Assembly (NCBI RefSeq): GCF_036346295.1
Contig: NZ_CP107819.1
Location: 7,440,001-7,504,000, forward strand
Reading direction: 5' to 3'
Length of the DNA: 64,000 nt
From: Streptomyces sp. NBC_00536
GTDB taxonomy: Bacteria; Actinomycetota; Actinomycetes; Streptomycetales; Streptomycetaceae
A program made the translations under genes and the position numbers. The stretch's first letter is position 1. Every line of letters starts with the position of its first letter. Below the pieces are notes generated by a model. That model was not told the DNA's origin. It did no database searches and was given only the letters and a program-made list of their open reading frames with translations. This document shows, piece by piece, positions 41,750 to 50,256 of the stretch.

Positions 41750-42943
41750 ATGACAGAACCCGCCGTTGCCTTTCCCCAGGACCGCACCTGCCCCTACCAC
41801 CCGCCGGCCGCCTACCAGCCGCTGCGCGACGCGCGGCCCCTTTCCCGGGTCACCCTCTACGACGGCCGCTCCGTGTGGGTGGTCACCGGCCACGCCGAGG
41901 CGCGGGCCCTGCTGACCGATTCCCGTCTCTCTTCCGACCGGACGAAAGAGGCGTTCCCCAACACCGTGGCCCGGCTGAAGGGCCTTCAGAACCGCCGGGT
42001 CGCGCTGCTCGGGTTCGACGACCCCGAGCACAACGTCCAGCGCCGGATGCTGATCCCCAGCTTCTCCCTCAAGCGCACGGCGGCCCTGCGGCCGCAGATC
42101 CGCGAGACCGTGGACCGGCTGATCGACGCCATGATCGAGAACGGGCCGACCGCCGAACTCGTCAGCGCCTTCGCCCTGCCCGTGCCGTCGATGGTGATCT
42201 GCGCCCTGCTCGGGGTGCCGTACGCCGACCACGAGTTCTTCGAGGCCCAGTCGCGCCGCCTGCTGCGCGGGAAGGACGCTGCCGAGGTCGAGGACGCCCG
42301 CGACGAACTCAATGGCTACCTGGGCGAACTGATCGACCGCAAGCGCGCGGAGCCCGGCGGGGACGGACTGCTCGACGAGCTGATCGAGCAGCGGCTGGCC
42401 ACGGGCGAGGTGGACCGTACGGAACTCGTCGACCTCGCCACGATCCTGCTGATCGCCGGACACGAGACCACCGCCAACATGATCTCGCTCGGCACCTTCA
42501 CCCTGCTGCGCCATCCCGAGCAGCTGGCCGAACTGCGCGCCGAGCCGGAACTGATGCCCGCGGCCGTGGAGGAGCTGCTCCGGTTCCTCTCCATCGCGGA
42601 CGGCATGCTCCGGGTCGCCTCCGTCGACATCGACATCGCGGGAGCGACCATCCGCAAGGACGACGGGGTGGTCTTCTCCACCTCGGTCATCAACCGCGAC
42701 GAGTCCGCCTACCCCGCACCCGACGCCCTGGACTGGCGCCGGCCCGCCCGCCACCACGTCGCCTTCGGCTTCGGCATCCACCAGTGCCTGGGGCAGAACC
42801 TGGCCCGCGCGGAGATGGAGATCGCGCTGGGCGCCCTCTTCGAGCGGCTCCCGGGGCTGCGCCTCGCCGCGCCGGCCGAACGGATCCCCTTCAAACCGGG
42901 GGACACCATCCAGGGGATGCTCGAACTCCCCGTGACCTGGTGA
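41750..42943 (+). CDS. Cytochrome P450 (CYP105-like)
   Basis: A 397-residue soluble haem monooxygenase: I-helix ILLIAGHETTANMIS (about 235), ExxR in VEELLRFLS (about 280), and haem loop FGFGIHQCLGQNLAR with the Cys thiolate ligand (about 350). The N-terminal TCPYHPPAAYQPLRD and overall pattern resemble CYP105, the broad-specificity Streptomyces family. A 3Fe-4S ferredoxin follows within nine bases and would supply electrons. Natural substrate unknown; an xenobiotic or secondary-metabolite role is typical. Confidence 0.95.
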   Translation: MTEPAVAFPQDRTCPYHPPAAYQPLRDARPLSRVTLYDGRSVWVVTGHAEARALLTDSRLSSDRTKEAFPNTVARLKGLQNRRVALLGFDDPEHNVQRRMLIPSFSLKRTAALRPQIRETVDRLIDAMIENGPTAELVSAFALPVPSMVICALLGVPYADHEFFEAQSRRLLRGKDAAEVEDARDELNGYLGELIDRKRAEPGGDGLLDELIEQRLATGEVDRTELVDLATILLIAGHETTANMISLGTFTLLRHPEQLAELRAEPELMPAAVEELLRFLSIADGMLRVASVDIDIAGATIRKDDGVVFSTSVINRDESAYPAPDALDWRRPARHHVAFGFGIHQCLGQNLARAEMEIALGALFERLPGLRLAAPAERIPFKPGDTIQGMLELPVTW

Positions 42944-42951
42944 GCCCCGCC

Positions 42952-43152
42952 GTGACCCAGCGCATCGACATCGACAAGGACATCTGCATCGGCGCCGGAC
43001 AGTGCGCCCTGACCGCACCGGGAGTGTTCACGCAGGACGACGACGGGCTCAGCGAACTGCTGCCCGGCAAGGAGGACGGCGGCGGCAGCGCCCTGGTGCG
43101 CGAGGCGGCCCGGGCCTGCCCGGTGGGCGCCATCGCCGTACGGCCCGCCTGA
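42952..43152 (+). CDS. 3Fe-4S ferredoxin partner of P450
   Basis: A 66-residue ferredoxin: DKDICIGAGQCALTAPG and ARACPVGAIAV give three cluster Cys (the position of the fourth in 4Fe-4S proteins is Ala in the first motif), so a 3Fe-4S cluster. It begins with GTG 42952 after GGTGAG. An in-frame GTG at 42940 overlapping the P450 stop is an alternative. It transfers electrons from a reductase to the adjacent P450. Confidence 0.93.
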   Translation: MTQRIDIDKDICIGAGQCALTAPGVFTQDDDGLSELLPGKEDGGGSALVREAARACPVGAIAVRPA

Positions 43153-43233
43153 GGCGGGGCCCCCGGTTGGCGGGGGCGGGGCCCGTGCTCGCATGATGGT
43201 GCTGCCGCACTGATCACCACCCCAGGAGCACCG

Positions 43234-43572
43234 ATGGCGAGCCGGGTCCACCAACCGCTGGAGAACGAGGAGTTCGACTTCATCCTCGGACACGTCCCCG
43301 GCCCGGTCCTCGCGTACTTCACCGGGACCTGGCCCAAGGTCGCCGCCGTGTGCAAGGAAATGGACGCCCTGGTCCGGGAAGCGGCCGACGCGTACGGCGG
43401 GCGGCTGACCGCCGTCAAGGCCGACATGACCCGCTGCCCGGGCCCGACGGCCCGCTACGGGGTCACCAGCGCGCCCTGGTTCGTGCTCGTCACGGCGGGC
43501 GAGGTGGTCGCCACCCGGGAGGGGCCGCTGGACCGGGCCGGGCTCAAGGAGTTCCTGGACGCGGCTCTCTGA
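43234..43572 (+). CDS. Thioredoxin-fold protein lacking the CxxC motif
   Basis: A 112-residue protein with a thioredoxin-like order (VLAYFTGTWPKVAAVCKEMD, LTAVKADMTRCPGPTARYGV, TSAPWFVLVTAGEVV with the cis-Pro). The active site position reads GTWPKVAAVC, so the two redox Cys are missing, although a single Cys remains just after. It cannot be a conventional disulfide oxidoreductase and may be a chaperone or binding protein. Its end overlaps the ECF42 gene tail to tail by 29 bases. Confidence 0.82.
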   Translation: MASRVHQPLENEEFDFILGHVPGPVLAYFTGTWPKVAAVCKEMDALVREAADAYGGRLTAVKADMTRCPGPTARYGVTSAPWFVLVTAGEVVATREGPLDRAGLKEFLDAAL

Positions 43573-44869
43573 CCGGAGCGTCCGCGGGGTCCGGCGCCCC
43601 GGCCCGGCCGACCGCCTCGGCCCGGCGCAGCAGCAGGGTCCGCTCCCGCGCGTTGCGGGTCAGCTCCGCGGCGCGGGCGAACTCCGCCCGCGCCTCCGCG
43701 GGCCGCCCGAGCCGGGCCAGCAGTTCGCCCCGGACGCTGGGCAGCAGGTGGTAGGCCTTCAGTACGGGCGCCCCGGCCACCGCGTCCACCACCGCCAGGC
43801 CCGCCTCCGGCCCCTCGGCCATCGAGACGGCGACCGCACGGTTCAGCTCGACCACCGGGGAGGGGACGAGCGCCGCGAGCCGCCCGTACAGCGCGGCGAT
43901 GGCCGTCCAGTCGGTCTCCTCGTAGCTACGGGCCCGGGCGTGGCAGGCCGCGATGGCGGCCTGCAGCGCGTACGGCCCGGGCGCACCCCCCAGCTCGCCC
44001 GCCGCCGCCAGCGCCGCGAACCCGCGCCGGATCAGCAGCCGGTCCCAGCGGCCGCGCCGCTGGTCGGCCAGGAGGACCGGGCGGCCCTGCGGATCGGTGC
44101 GGGCCGCCGTCCGCGAGGCCTGGATCTCCAGCAGCGCCGCCAGCGCGTGCGCCTCGGCCTCCGCGGGCATCAGCGCGGCCAGCCGCCGGGCCAGCCGCAG
44201 CGCGTCCTCGCACAGCGCCGGGCGGATCAGGTCCTCGCCGACGGTGGCCGAGTAGCCCTCGTTGAAGATCAGGTAGATGACCTCCAGCACCCCCGCGAGC
44301 CGCTGGGTGCGCTCGGGCCCGTACGGCACCTCGAAGGGCACGCCCGCCTTCGCCAGGGCCCGCTTCGCCCGCACGATGCGCTGGGCGACGGTGGCCTCCG
44401 GGGCGAGGAACGCCCGGGCGATCTCGTCCGTGGTCAGCCCGCCCAGCAGCCGCAGGGTCAGCGCGATCCGGGCGTCCGGCGGGAGCACCGGGTGGCAGGC
44501 GGTGAAGATCAGCCGGAGCACGTCGTCGTCGATGTCGTCCGGGCCGGCCGGTTCGGGATCGTACGCCGCCTCGTCCAGGTCGCGGCCCAGCTCGGCGAGC
44601 TTGCGGGCGTAGGTCTCGCGCCTGCGCACCAGATCGACGGCCCGGCGGCGGGCGGTGGTCGTCAGCCAGGCCGCCGGATGGTCCGGGACCCCCGTGCGCG
44701 GCCACTGCTCCAGGGCCTCGACGAGGGCGTCCTGGGCGATCTCCTCGGCGAGCCCGACGTCCCGCACGATCCGCGCGGCCGCGGCGATGATCCGCGCGGA
44801 CTCGATCCGGAAGACGGTTTCCACCGTGCGGGCCGTGGTGACCGGGCCGGCCGTGCTGTCTTTGCTCAC
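43544..44869 (-). CDS. ECF42-type RNA polymerase sigma factor
   Basis: A 441-residue extracytoplasmic-function sigma factor with region 2 (about 20-90, DVGLAEEIAQDALVEALEQW, TTTARRRAVDLVRRRETYAR), region 4 (about 120-175, LTLRLLGGLTTDEIARAFLA and ATVAQRIVRAKRALAKA) and a long C-terminal TPR-like extension (about 190-440, IYLIFNEGYSAT). The extension and the neighbouring YCII/DGPF gene define group ECF42, which is thought to use the extension rather than an anti-sigma factor for control. The partner gene lies just upstream on the same strand but is separated by a MITE-like element. Confidence 0.93.
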   Translation of the reverse strand: MSKDSTAGPVTTARTVETVFRIESARIIAAAARIVRDVGLAEEIAQDALVEALEQWPRTGVPDHPAAWLTTTARRRAVDLVRRRETYARKLAELGRDLDEAAYDPEPAGPDDIDDDVLRLIFTACHPVLPPDARIALTLRLLGGLTTDEIARAFLAPEATVAQRIVRAKRALAKAGVPFEVPYGPERTQRLAGVLEVIYLIFNEGYSATVGEDLIRPALCEDALRLARRLAALMPAEAEAHALAALLEIQASRTAARTDPQGRPVLLADQRRGRWDRLLIRRGFAALAAAGELGGAPGPYALQAAIAACHARARSYEETDWTAIAALYGRLAALVPSPVVELNRAVAVSMAEGPEAGLAVVDAVAGAPVLKAYHLLPSVRGELLARLGRPAEARAEFARAAELTRNARERTLLLRRAEAVGRAGAPDPADAPVREPRPGTP

Positions 44870-44945
44870 GGCGACCCATCAGAGCACCCCGCGGCCCGGC
44901 CCGGCAACGAAGCCGGGCCGGACCGCGGGGTCTGCGGGGTCCGGC

Positions 44946-45113
44946 CTAGGGGGTGTCTGGTGGATCTCCGTGGGTAAGGAGCGGCGTCCGGTGCGTGCTC
45001 TCGGCGTGCCGGCCGGAAGCTCGCGTACTGGTTGTACGTGGGCTTTCGGCCGGTGCGGCGAGAGCGCGTGCCGGGCGTCGCGACGCCGCGGAGATCCATC
45101 AGACACCCCCTAG
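44946..45113. mobile_element. MITE-like 168-bp palindromic element
   Basis: Terminal inverted repeats of 25 bases (44946-44970 and 45089-45113) match at 24 positions and begin CTAGGGGGTGTCTG. The interior arms are also partly complementary (GTGCTCTCGGCG/CGGCGAGAGCGCG, CGGCCGGAAGC/GCTTTCGGCCGG). It has no coding capacity. CTAG at both ends suits a four-base target duplication of the YTAR type used by IS5-like elements. It sits between the YCII gene and the ECF42 gene, and its right-hand CTAG supplies the YCII stop codon. Confidence 0.75.
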
Positions 45114-45466
45114 CCCTCGGCGACCTCGCGGACCTCGCAGGTGATCGTCCAGTAGTCCTCGTGGACGGCCAGGAAGCGCTTCGTCCACTCGATCGCCTCG
45201 GCCAGGTCCTTGGCCTGCAGCATCGCGTAGCCGCCGATGACCTCCTTGGCCTCGGTGAACGGGCCGTCCACGACCGAGGTCCGGCCGCCCTCCCAGGTCA
45301 CCCGGGCGCCCTGCGCTGTGGGCGTGAGACCGGCGGTGTCCAGCAGGACCCCGGCCTTCGTCATCTCCTCGATGAGCAGGCCCATCCGCTCCATCAGCGC
45401 GTCGCTGGGGCCCTCGGCCGGGGCGTTGGCCTCGTCGAGGCGGATCATCGAAAGGTAGCGGGGCAT
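45110..45466 (-). CDS. YCII/DGPF domain protein associated with ECF42
   Basis: A 118-residue protein of the YCII-related (DGPF) family: MPRYLSMIRLDE start, VTWEGGRTSVVDGPFTEAKE with the DGPF motif, and IGGYAMLQAKDLAEAIEWTK. DGPF genes accompany ECF42 sigma factors and may be part of their regulation or their target. Its TAG stop is formed by the CTAG end of the MITE-like element, so the insertion may have replaced the original C-terminus or fallen precisely at the stop. AAGGAG precedes ATG. Confidence 0.9.
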   Translation of the reverse strand: MPRYLSMIRLDEANAPAEGPSDALMERMGLLIEEMTKAGVLLDTAGLTPTAQGARVTWEGGRTSVVDGPFTEAKEVIGGYAMLQAKDLAEAIEWTKRFLAVHEDYWTITCEVREVAEG

Positions 45467-45610
45467 GACGTACTCCTTGTGCCGTTCCGTACGGGGGCGG
45501 GGGTCCTTCCCCGCCCCTCACTCATACGTCGAACGGCGCTCGCCGGGATCGACACACGCCGGAAGATTCTTTTCCGGCGCCCGCGCGGCCACCGGTGGTT
45601 GACTGGGGCC

Positions 45611-46237
45611 ATGCCATTGGCGAACTACGGAGTACTGGCCGGGACCCTGTTCCGGCACTTCCGCGACGATCCCGACGATCAGGGACGCTGGTTCCACGTC
45701 CACCTGGAGGTCGACACCCCGGCGGGCCGGTACGCGTGCGCGATCGACGTCGACAGCAAGCACTCCAGCACCGGCGTGCGGTGGAAGGTCCTCACCCTGT
45801 ACCCGTCGGTGCTCGAACCGGTGGACGCGCCGACGCCCGGCTACCACGACCTGTCACCCGCCTCCGGGTCCGGCGCGCTCGACTACCTCCGCCATCCGGC
45901 GCTCGCGGACCGGCCGCGCGGCCTCTTCCGTCGCCGTCCGCCGCGGCCGTGGAACTCGGGCTCCTACCTGGAGGCCTCGCAGGCGCTGGAACCGCTCCTC
46001 GTGCCCGGCCGCGAGGTACTGGTCTTCGGCGAGCCCTTCGACGAGGGGCTCGGTATGCACAACGTCCACCAGAACCAGGGCGACCCCTACGGCTCCCAGT
46101 GGTGGGCCGACAACGGCACCTGGCAGGACGGCGCCACCCTCGTCCGGCGCCCGGACGGCCGGTACGACGCGTTCCTGTCCCGCTTCTCCACCCAGGCGGA
46201 CGCGACCGACCAGGACGGCCACCCGCTTCCGGCTTAG
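45611..46237 (+). CDS. DUF2278 (YukJ-like) protein
   Basis: A 208-residue protein that matches the YukJ/DUF2278 family: PLANYGVLAGTLFRHFRDD at the start, HVHLEVDTPAGRYACAIDVD, MHNVHQNQGDP and WADNGTWQDGATLV near the C-terminus. No function is established for the family. It is divergent from the YCII gene and overlaps the following membrane protein gene tail to tail by four bases. Confidence 0.88.
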   Translation: MPLANYGVLAGTLFRHFRDDPDDQGRWFHVHLEVDTPAGRYACAIDVDSKHSSTGVRWKVLTLYPSVLEPVDAPTPGYHDLSPASGSGALDYLRHPALADRPRGLFRRRPPRPWNSGSYLEASQALEPLLVPGREVLVFGEPFDEGLGMHNVHQNQGDPYGSQWWADNGTWQDGATLVRRPDGRYDAFLSRFSTQADATDQDGHPLPA

Positions 46238-46656
46238 GCAGTCCGGGTCGCGGCCGGGCGACGGGCCGCGACCGAGGCGCACAGCGCGGCCAGCGGGAGT
46301 TCCGCGCACACCGCCAGCACCACCGCCGTCATCCGCGCGTCACCCGCCGCCGAGGTCGTCACGTCGAACCAGGCGTCCAGCACCAGTAGGGCGGCGGTCG
46401 CCGCGGCCAGCGCCCCGGCCCGGGCGTCGCCCCGCTTGAGGAGCAGCCCCGTACCGGACAGGGCGGCGGCCAGCATGACGTCCAGACCGATCCACGCGGT
46501 GGACCAGTTCGCGACCTCGGCGGTGTGCGGCAGGGTGTTCGAGAGCACCGCTATCCACGGCACCAGCGCCATCCCGGCGGCCACGAGCACGGCCGCGAGC
46601 ACGGTGGCGGGCCGGGCGGCGCCGCGGGTCCGGAACTGCGGGGCGACGAGCGTCAT
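46234..46656 (-). CDS. Small four-segment membrane protein, unknown
   Basis: A 140-residue hydrophobic protein: PATVLAAVLVAAGMALVPWI, WIGLDVMLAAALSGTGLLL, ALAAATAALLVLDAWFDVTT and VVLAVCAELPLAALCASVA. Four segments separated by short charged loops (KRGDAR). ATG 46656 is chosen because GGAG precedes it. I recognise no named family. It is divergent from the histidine kinase gene. Confidence 0.75.
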   Translation of the reverse strand: MTLVAPQFRTRGAARPATVLAAVLVAAGMALVPWIAVLSNTLPHTAEVANWSTAWIGLDVMLAAALSGTGLLLKRGDARAGALAAATAALLVLDAWFDVTTSAAGDARMTAVVLAVCAELPLAALCASVAARRPAATRTA

Positions 46657-46756
46657 GGCGGTGGAACTCCCTCCGGCCCGGCGGTCCGTCCCCCGGGCAC
46701 GGTGACAACTCTGCTGGCCAGGGGGGCCCGCGGTCAGTAGCGGCACTGTCCGAAAG

Positions 46757-46780
46757 GGGGGTGGCACCAGCTACACCCCC
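46757..46780. promoter_or_regulatory. Inverted repeat GGGGGTG-N10-CACCCCC upstream of histidine kinase
   Basis: Seven-base perfect arms, 49 bases before the kinase start, with a second GCACCAGG element shortly after. The site would suit autoregulation by the response regulator encoded downstream. Confidence 0.4.
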
Positions 46781-46828
46781 GAGCGGGCACCAGGGTGGTG
46801 GCAGGTCCCTGACCAGTGCGATTACCGT

Positions 46829-48082
46829 ATGCGCATGGCACCTTCCGGCGCGCTGCGGCGTACGTACACCTGGATCGCCGGGCACACGCCGGGGTCGGCA
46901 TGGGCCCGGCGCAACACCGTCTTCACCGTCGCCGCCGTCCCGACGGCCCTGCCCGCCACGGCCGCGATCGCCACCCTCTTCGTGGCCCCGGGCCGCGCCC
47001 CGGCCGTGCTGCTCCTCCTGCTGGTCCTCCAGCCCCTGCTCACCGGGCTCCAACGCAGCCGCCTGTGGTCCCTGTTGGCCGTGGACGTGCCGGAGGTCCG
47101 CCACGAGCGGCCCTGGTGGTCCCCGCGCGGCCGGCTGGAGCGGCTGCGGGCCGAATCGACCTGGCGGCAGTACGGATACCACCTCCTGGTCAGCCCGCTC
47201 GCCGGGCTGGGCGGGGCGCTGGTCGTACTGGGCTGGGCGGGCGGGGTCGCGGGAGCGAGCGTGTTCGCCTGGTCGTGGATGCGGCCCGTCAGCGAACGCG
47301 CCATGGGCTGGACCGACGACCAGGTCCTCCTCACCGTGCTCGGCGCGCTGCTGCTGCTCCTCATGCCCTGGTTCGCCGCGGGCCTCGCCCGGCTGGACAC
47401 CGGCCTCGCGCGCAGGCTCCTGGGCCCGAACCGCGCCCGGGAACTGGAGCGCAGGGTCGAGGACCTCGCCGAGAGCCGGGCCGGTGTCCTCGACGCCGCC
47501 GACCTCGAACGCCGCCGCATCGAACGGGACCTGCACGACGGGGCCCAGCAACGGCTGGTCTCCCTCGCCATGAACCTCGGCATCGCCCGCGCCACCCTCA
47601 CCGGGCTGCCGCCCGAGGCGAAGGCCGTCATCGACGAGGCGCACCGCGAGGCGAAGGAAGCCATCGAGGAACTCAACAGCCTGGTGCGCGGCCTGCACCC
47701 GGCCGTCCTGGAGGACCGCGGGCTCGACGCGGCCCTCTCCGGCATCGCCGCCCGGGCCCCGCTGCCCGTCGAACTCACCGTGGACCTGACGGACCGGCCG
47801 GGCCCCACCGTCGAGGCCGTCGCCTACTTCGTCGTCTCCGAAGCCCTCGCCAACGTCGCCAAACACGCCCGGGCCGACCGCTGTCAGGTGGTCGCCCGCC
47901 GTCACGGCGACCGGCTGCGCATCACCGTCACCGACGACGGGGTGGGCGGCGCCGACCCCGCGGGCGGCACCGGACTGGTGGGCCTGCGCAAGCGCGTAGG
48001 GTCGGTCGACGGAACCATCGTGATCAACAGCCCCCTCGGGGGCCCGACCGTCGTGACTGTGGAGCTGCCGTGCGCGCTGTGA
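46829..48082 (+). CDS. DesK-type sensor histidine kinase
   Basis: A 417-residue membrane kinase with about four membrane segments (about 28-180), a coiled linker, a HisKA_3 domain with the phospho-acceptor His in RRIERDLHDGAQQRLVSL (about 228-245), and a HATPase domain with FVVSEALANVAKHARA (N box) and ITVTDDGVGGADPAGGTGL (G box). It overlaps the response regulator gene by 13 bases. The signal is unknown; the DUF4097-like protein downstream may be part of an envelope-stress module. Confidence 0.93.
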   Translation: MRMAPSGALRRTYTWIAGHTPGSAWARRNTVFTVAAVPTALPATAAIATLFVAPGRAPAVLLLLLVLQPLLTGLQRSRLWSLLAVDVPEVRHERPWWSPRGRLERLRAESTWRQYGYHLLVSPLAGLGGALVVLGWAGGVAGASVFAWSWMRPVSERAMGWTDDQVLLTVLGALLLLLMPWFAAGLARLDTGLARRLLGPNRARELERRVEDLAESRAGVLDAADLERRRIERDLHDGAQQRLVSLAMNLGIARATLTGLPPEAKAVIDEAHREAKEAIEELNSLVRGLHPAVLEDRGLDAALSGIAARAPLPVELTVDLTDRPGPTVEAVAYFVVSEALANVAKHARADRCQVVARRHGDRLRITVTDDGVGGADPAGGTGLVGLRKRVGSVDGTIVINSPLGGPTVVTVELPCAL

Positions 48083-48723
48083 TCGCCGAGGACTCGGTGC
48101 TGCTGCGAATAGGGCTGGTCAAAGTCCTCGAAATGGCGGGATTCGAGGTGGCCGCCGAAACCGGGGACGCCGAGGGTCTGCTCGCCGCCGTCGAGGAACA
48201 CGCCCCCGACCTCGCGCTGGTCGATGTCCGGATGCCGCCGGGATTCACCGACGAGGGGGTCCGGGCCGCCCTGATGATCCGCCGCCAGTGGCCGGGGACC
48301 TCCGTGCTGCTGCTCTCGCAGTACGTCGAGGAACGCTACGCCGCCGACCTGCTGGCCACACAGACCGGAGGCATCGGCTACCTCCTCAAGCAACGGGTCG
48401 CGGACGTCGAGGAGTTCATCGACGCCCTCAAGCGGGTCGCGGCCGGCGGCACCGCGCTCGACCCGCAGGTCGTGGCCCAGCTGCTGCTGCGCCGCGGCGG
48501 CGGACTGGACCCGCTCGACCGGCTGACCCCGCGCGAGCGCGAGGTGCTCGCGCTGATGGCCGAGGGCCGCTCCAACGCGGGCATCGCGGCCGAACTCGTC
48601 ATCAGCGAGAGCGCGGTGGCCAAGCACATCAACAACATCCTGGCCAAGCTCGACCTGCCGCAGGCCGACGGCGACCACCGCCGGGTCCTCGCGGTCCTCC
48701 GCTTCCTGGACGGATCCCCGTGA
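48070..48723 (+). CDS. NarL/FixJ-type response regulator
   Basis: A 217-residue regulator: receiver domain (about 1-120) with acidic pocket AEDS, phospho-acceptor Asp in LALVDVRMPP and Lys in LLKQRV. The C-terminal LuxR HTH is LTPREREVLALMAEGRSNAG followed by IAAELVISESAVAKHINNIL. GTG 48070 lies inside the kinase gene end, giving translational coupling, and its own stop overlaps the GTG of the next gene. Confidence 0.94.
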   Translation: MRAVIAEDSVLLRIGLVKVLEMAGFEVAAETGDAEGLLAAVEEHAPDLALVDVRMPPGFTDEGVRAALMIRRQWPGTSVLLLSQYVEERYAADLLATQTGGIGYLLKQRVADVEEFIDALKRVAAGGTALDPQVVAQLLLRRGGGLDPLDRLTPREREVLALMAEGRSNAGIAAELVISESAVAKHINNILAKLDLPQADGDHRRVLAVLRFLDGSP

Positions 48724-49568
48724 GCCGCGAGGACGCGGCGGGCGCCGCGGGTACGGAGCACGCGGCCGGGCGCCCGCACCCGCGCCCCCGGCACCGGACC
48801 GCGTGGACCGTGGCCGCCGCGCTCAGCGCCGTCTTCGTCGTCGCCCCGGGCGCCTGGTGGGCCTGGAGCCACCATTGGGCCGGCGAGAGCGGGACCCTGA
48901 GCGGCACCAGCGCCGACCGGCCGGTCACCGCACTGGAGATCGACGCCGGTGAGGCGGCCGTGACCGTCAGCCCCCGCGCGGACCAGCGGGTGGTCTACCG
49001 CGCCGCCGTCCGCTGGTCGCTGGGGCGGCCCGAGATCGAGGAGAGCTGGCTCGGCGGCACCCTGCGGCTGACACCGCACTGCCCGGGCGTCGACACCGCG
49101 CTCGGCGCGGGCCTCGGCTGCATGATCGACCTGGGCGTGACCGTCCCCGCGGGCATCCCGGTCAAGGTGACCGGCGGATCCGGGAAGGTCGACATCAGCG
49201 GCCTCGGCGGCGCCGTCGACCTGCGGACGGACTCGGGAACGCTGCGCCTCACCGCGCTGCGCGGCCCGCTGCGGGCCGTCGTCGACTCCGGCTCCCTGGA
49301 GGCCACCGCCCTCACCTCGCCGGAGGCCGACATCCGCTCCGGGACGGGCTCGGCCGTCGCCCGCTTCCTCACCCCGCCGGACCGGATCACCGCCCGCACC
49401 GGTTCGGGCAAGGTCGCGGTCACCGTGCCCGTCGCCACCCGCTTCCAGGTGACGAGCCGGGTGGGCGCCGGGAGCCTGGAGGTGGCACGGGGACTCGCGG
49501 ACCCGGCCGCACCGGGCCGCCTCGACCTCTCGGCGGACTCGGGCCGGGCGGAGGCGGGCTACCCGTAG
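48720..49568 (+). CDS. DUF4097-like membrane-anchored protein
   Basis: A 282-residue protein with one N-terminal membrane segment (TVAAALSAVFVVAPGAWWAW, about 30-50) and an extracytoplasmic beta-solenoid-like domain of repeating strands (KVTGGSGKVDISGLGG, VDLRTDSGTLRLTAL, VVDSGSLEATAL, ITARTGSGKVAVTV), typical of DUF4097/adhesin-like proteins. The gene overlaps the response regulator stop by four bases, so kinase, regulator and this protein form one operon. It may be the signal-sensing or output envelope protein. Confidence 0.85.
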   Translation: MSREDAAGAAGTEHAAGRPHPRPRHRTAWTVAAALSAVFVVAPGAWWAWSHHWAGESGTLSGTSADRPVTALEIDAGEAAVTVSPRADQRVVYRAAVRWSLGRPEIEESWLGGTLRLTPHCPGVDTALGAGLGCMIDLGVTVPAGIPVKVTGGSGKVDISGLGGAVDLRTDSGTLRLTALRGPLRAVVDSGSLEATALTSPEADIRSGTGSAVARFLTPPDRITARTGSGKVAVTVPVATRFQVTSRVGAGSLEVARGLADPAAPGRLDLSADSGRAEAGYP

Positions 49569-49698
49569 CCCCGGCCGTCGCCGCCCCCGCCGGTGCGCCC
49601 GGGACCGTACCGCCTACCCTGGCTGACCGGCGGCGATGCCCGTCCCGACGCCCTGTCCGTGTGCAGCGATCCGTACCACCGAGGAGCAGTGAACCGCC

Positions 49699-50184
49699 AT
49701 GACCGTCACCCCCGTCCCCACCGCCGACCTGTACGACGAGCACGGCGAGCGGCTGGAGATCTGCGGCACGCAGTTCCGGCAGTTCGGCGGGCGCCGCGCC
49801 TTCGCCGGACCGGTGCGGACCCTGTCCTGCCACGAGGACAACGCCCTGCTGCGCGAGCTGGTGAACGGCCCGGGCGACGGCGCCGTCCTCGTCGTCGACG
49901 GCGCGGGCTCGCTGCGCACCGCGCTCGTCGGTGACCTGATCGCGGGCGCGGCCGCGCGCAACGGCTGGGCCGGGCTGGTGATCCGGGGCGCGATCCGCGA
50001 CAGTGTGGCCCTCGGCGGCCTCGACCTCGGCGTCAAGGCGCTGGGCACCATCCCGCGCAAGAGCGGCAAGACCGGCGCGGGCACCGTGGACGGGACGCTC
50101 ACCTTCGACGGCGCCACCTTCCGCCCCGGTGACACGGTCCACTGCGACGACGACGGAGTGGTGGTCGTGCCGGCCGGGAGCTGA
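49699..50184 (+). CDS. rraA: RraA family protein (RNase E activity regulator-like)
   Basis: A 161-residue protein of the RraA/4-hydroxy-4-methyl-2-oxoglutarate aldolase fold: TADLYDEHGERLEICGTQFR at the N-terminus, GDGAVLVVDGAGSLRTALVG, GWAGLVIRGAIRDSVALGGL and DGVVVVPAGS at the end. In E. coli RraA inhibits RNase E; in other bacteria related proteins are aldolases. The conserved GAIRDS and D-rich stretch keep both possibilities open. It stands alone. Confidence 0.9.
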   Translation: MTVTPVPTADLYDEHGERLEICGTQFRQFGGRRAFAGPVRTLSCHEDNALLRELVNGPGDGAVLVVDGAGSLRTALVGDLIAGAAARNGWAGLVIRGAIRDSVALGGLDLGVKALGTIPRKSGKTGAGTVDGTLTFDGATFRPGDTVHCDDDGVVVVPAGS

Positions 50185-50256
50185 CCGGCGCGAACGCGCC
50201 AGAAATCCGCCGCGGCCCTGGCGCGTCCGCCCCGCCCCGCGCTTGACTACCCGGCC

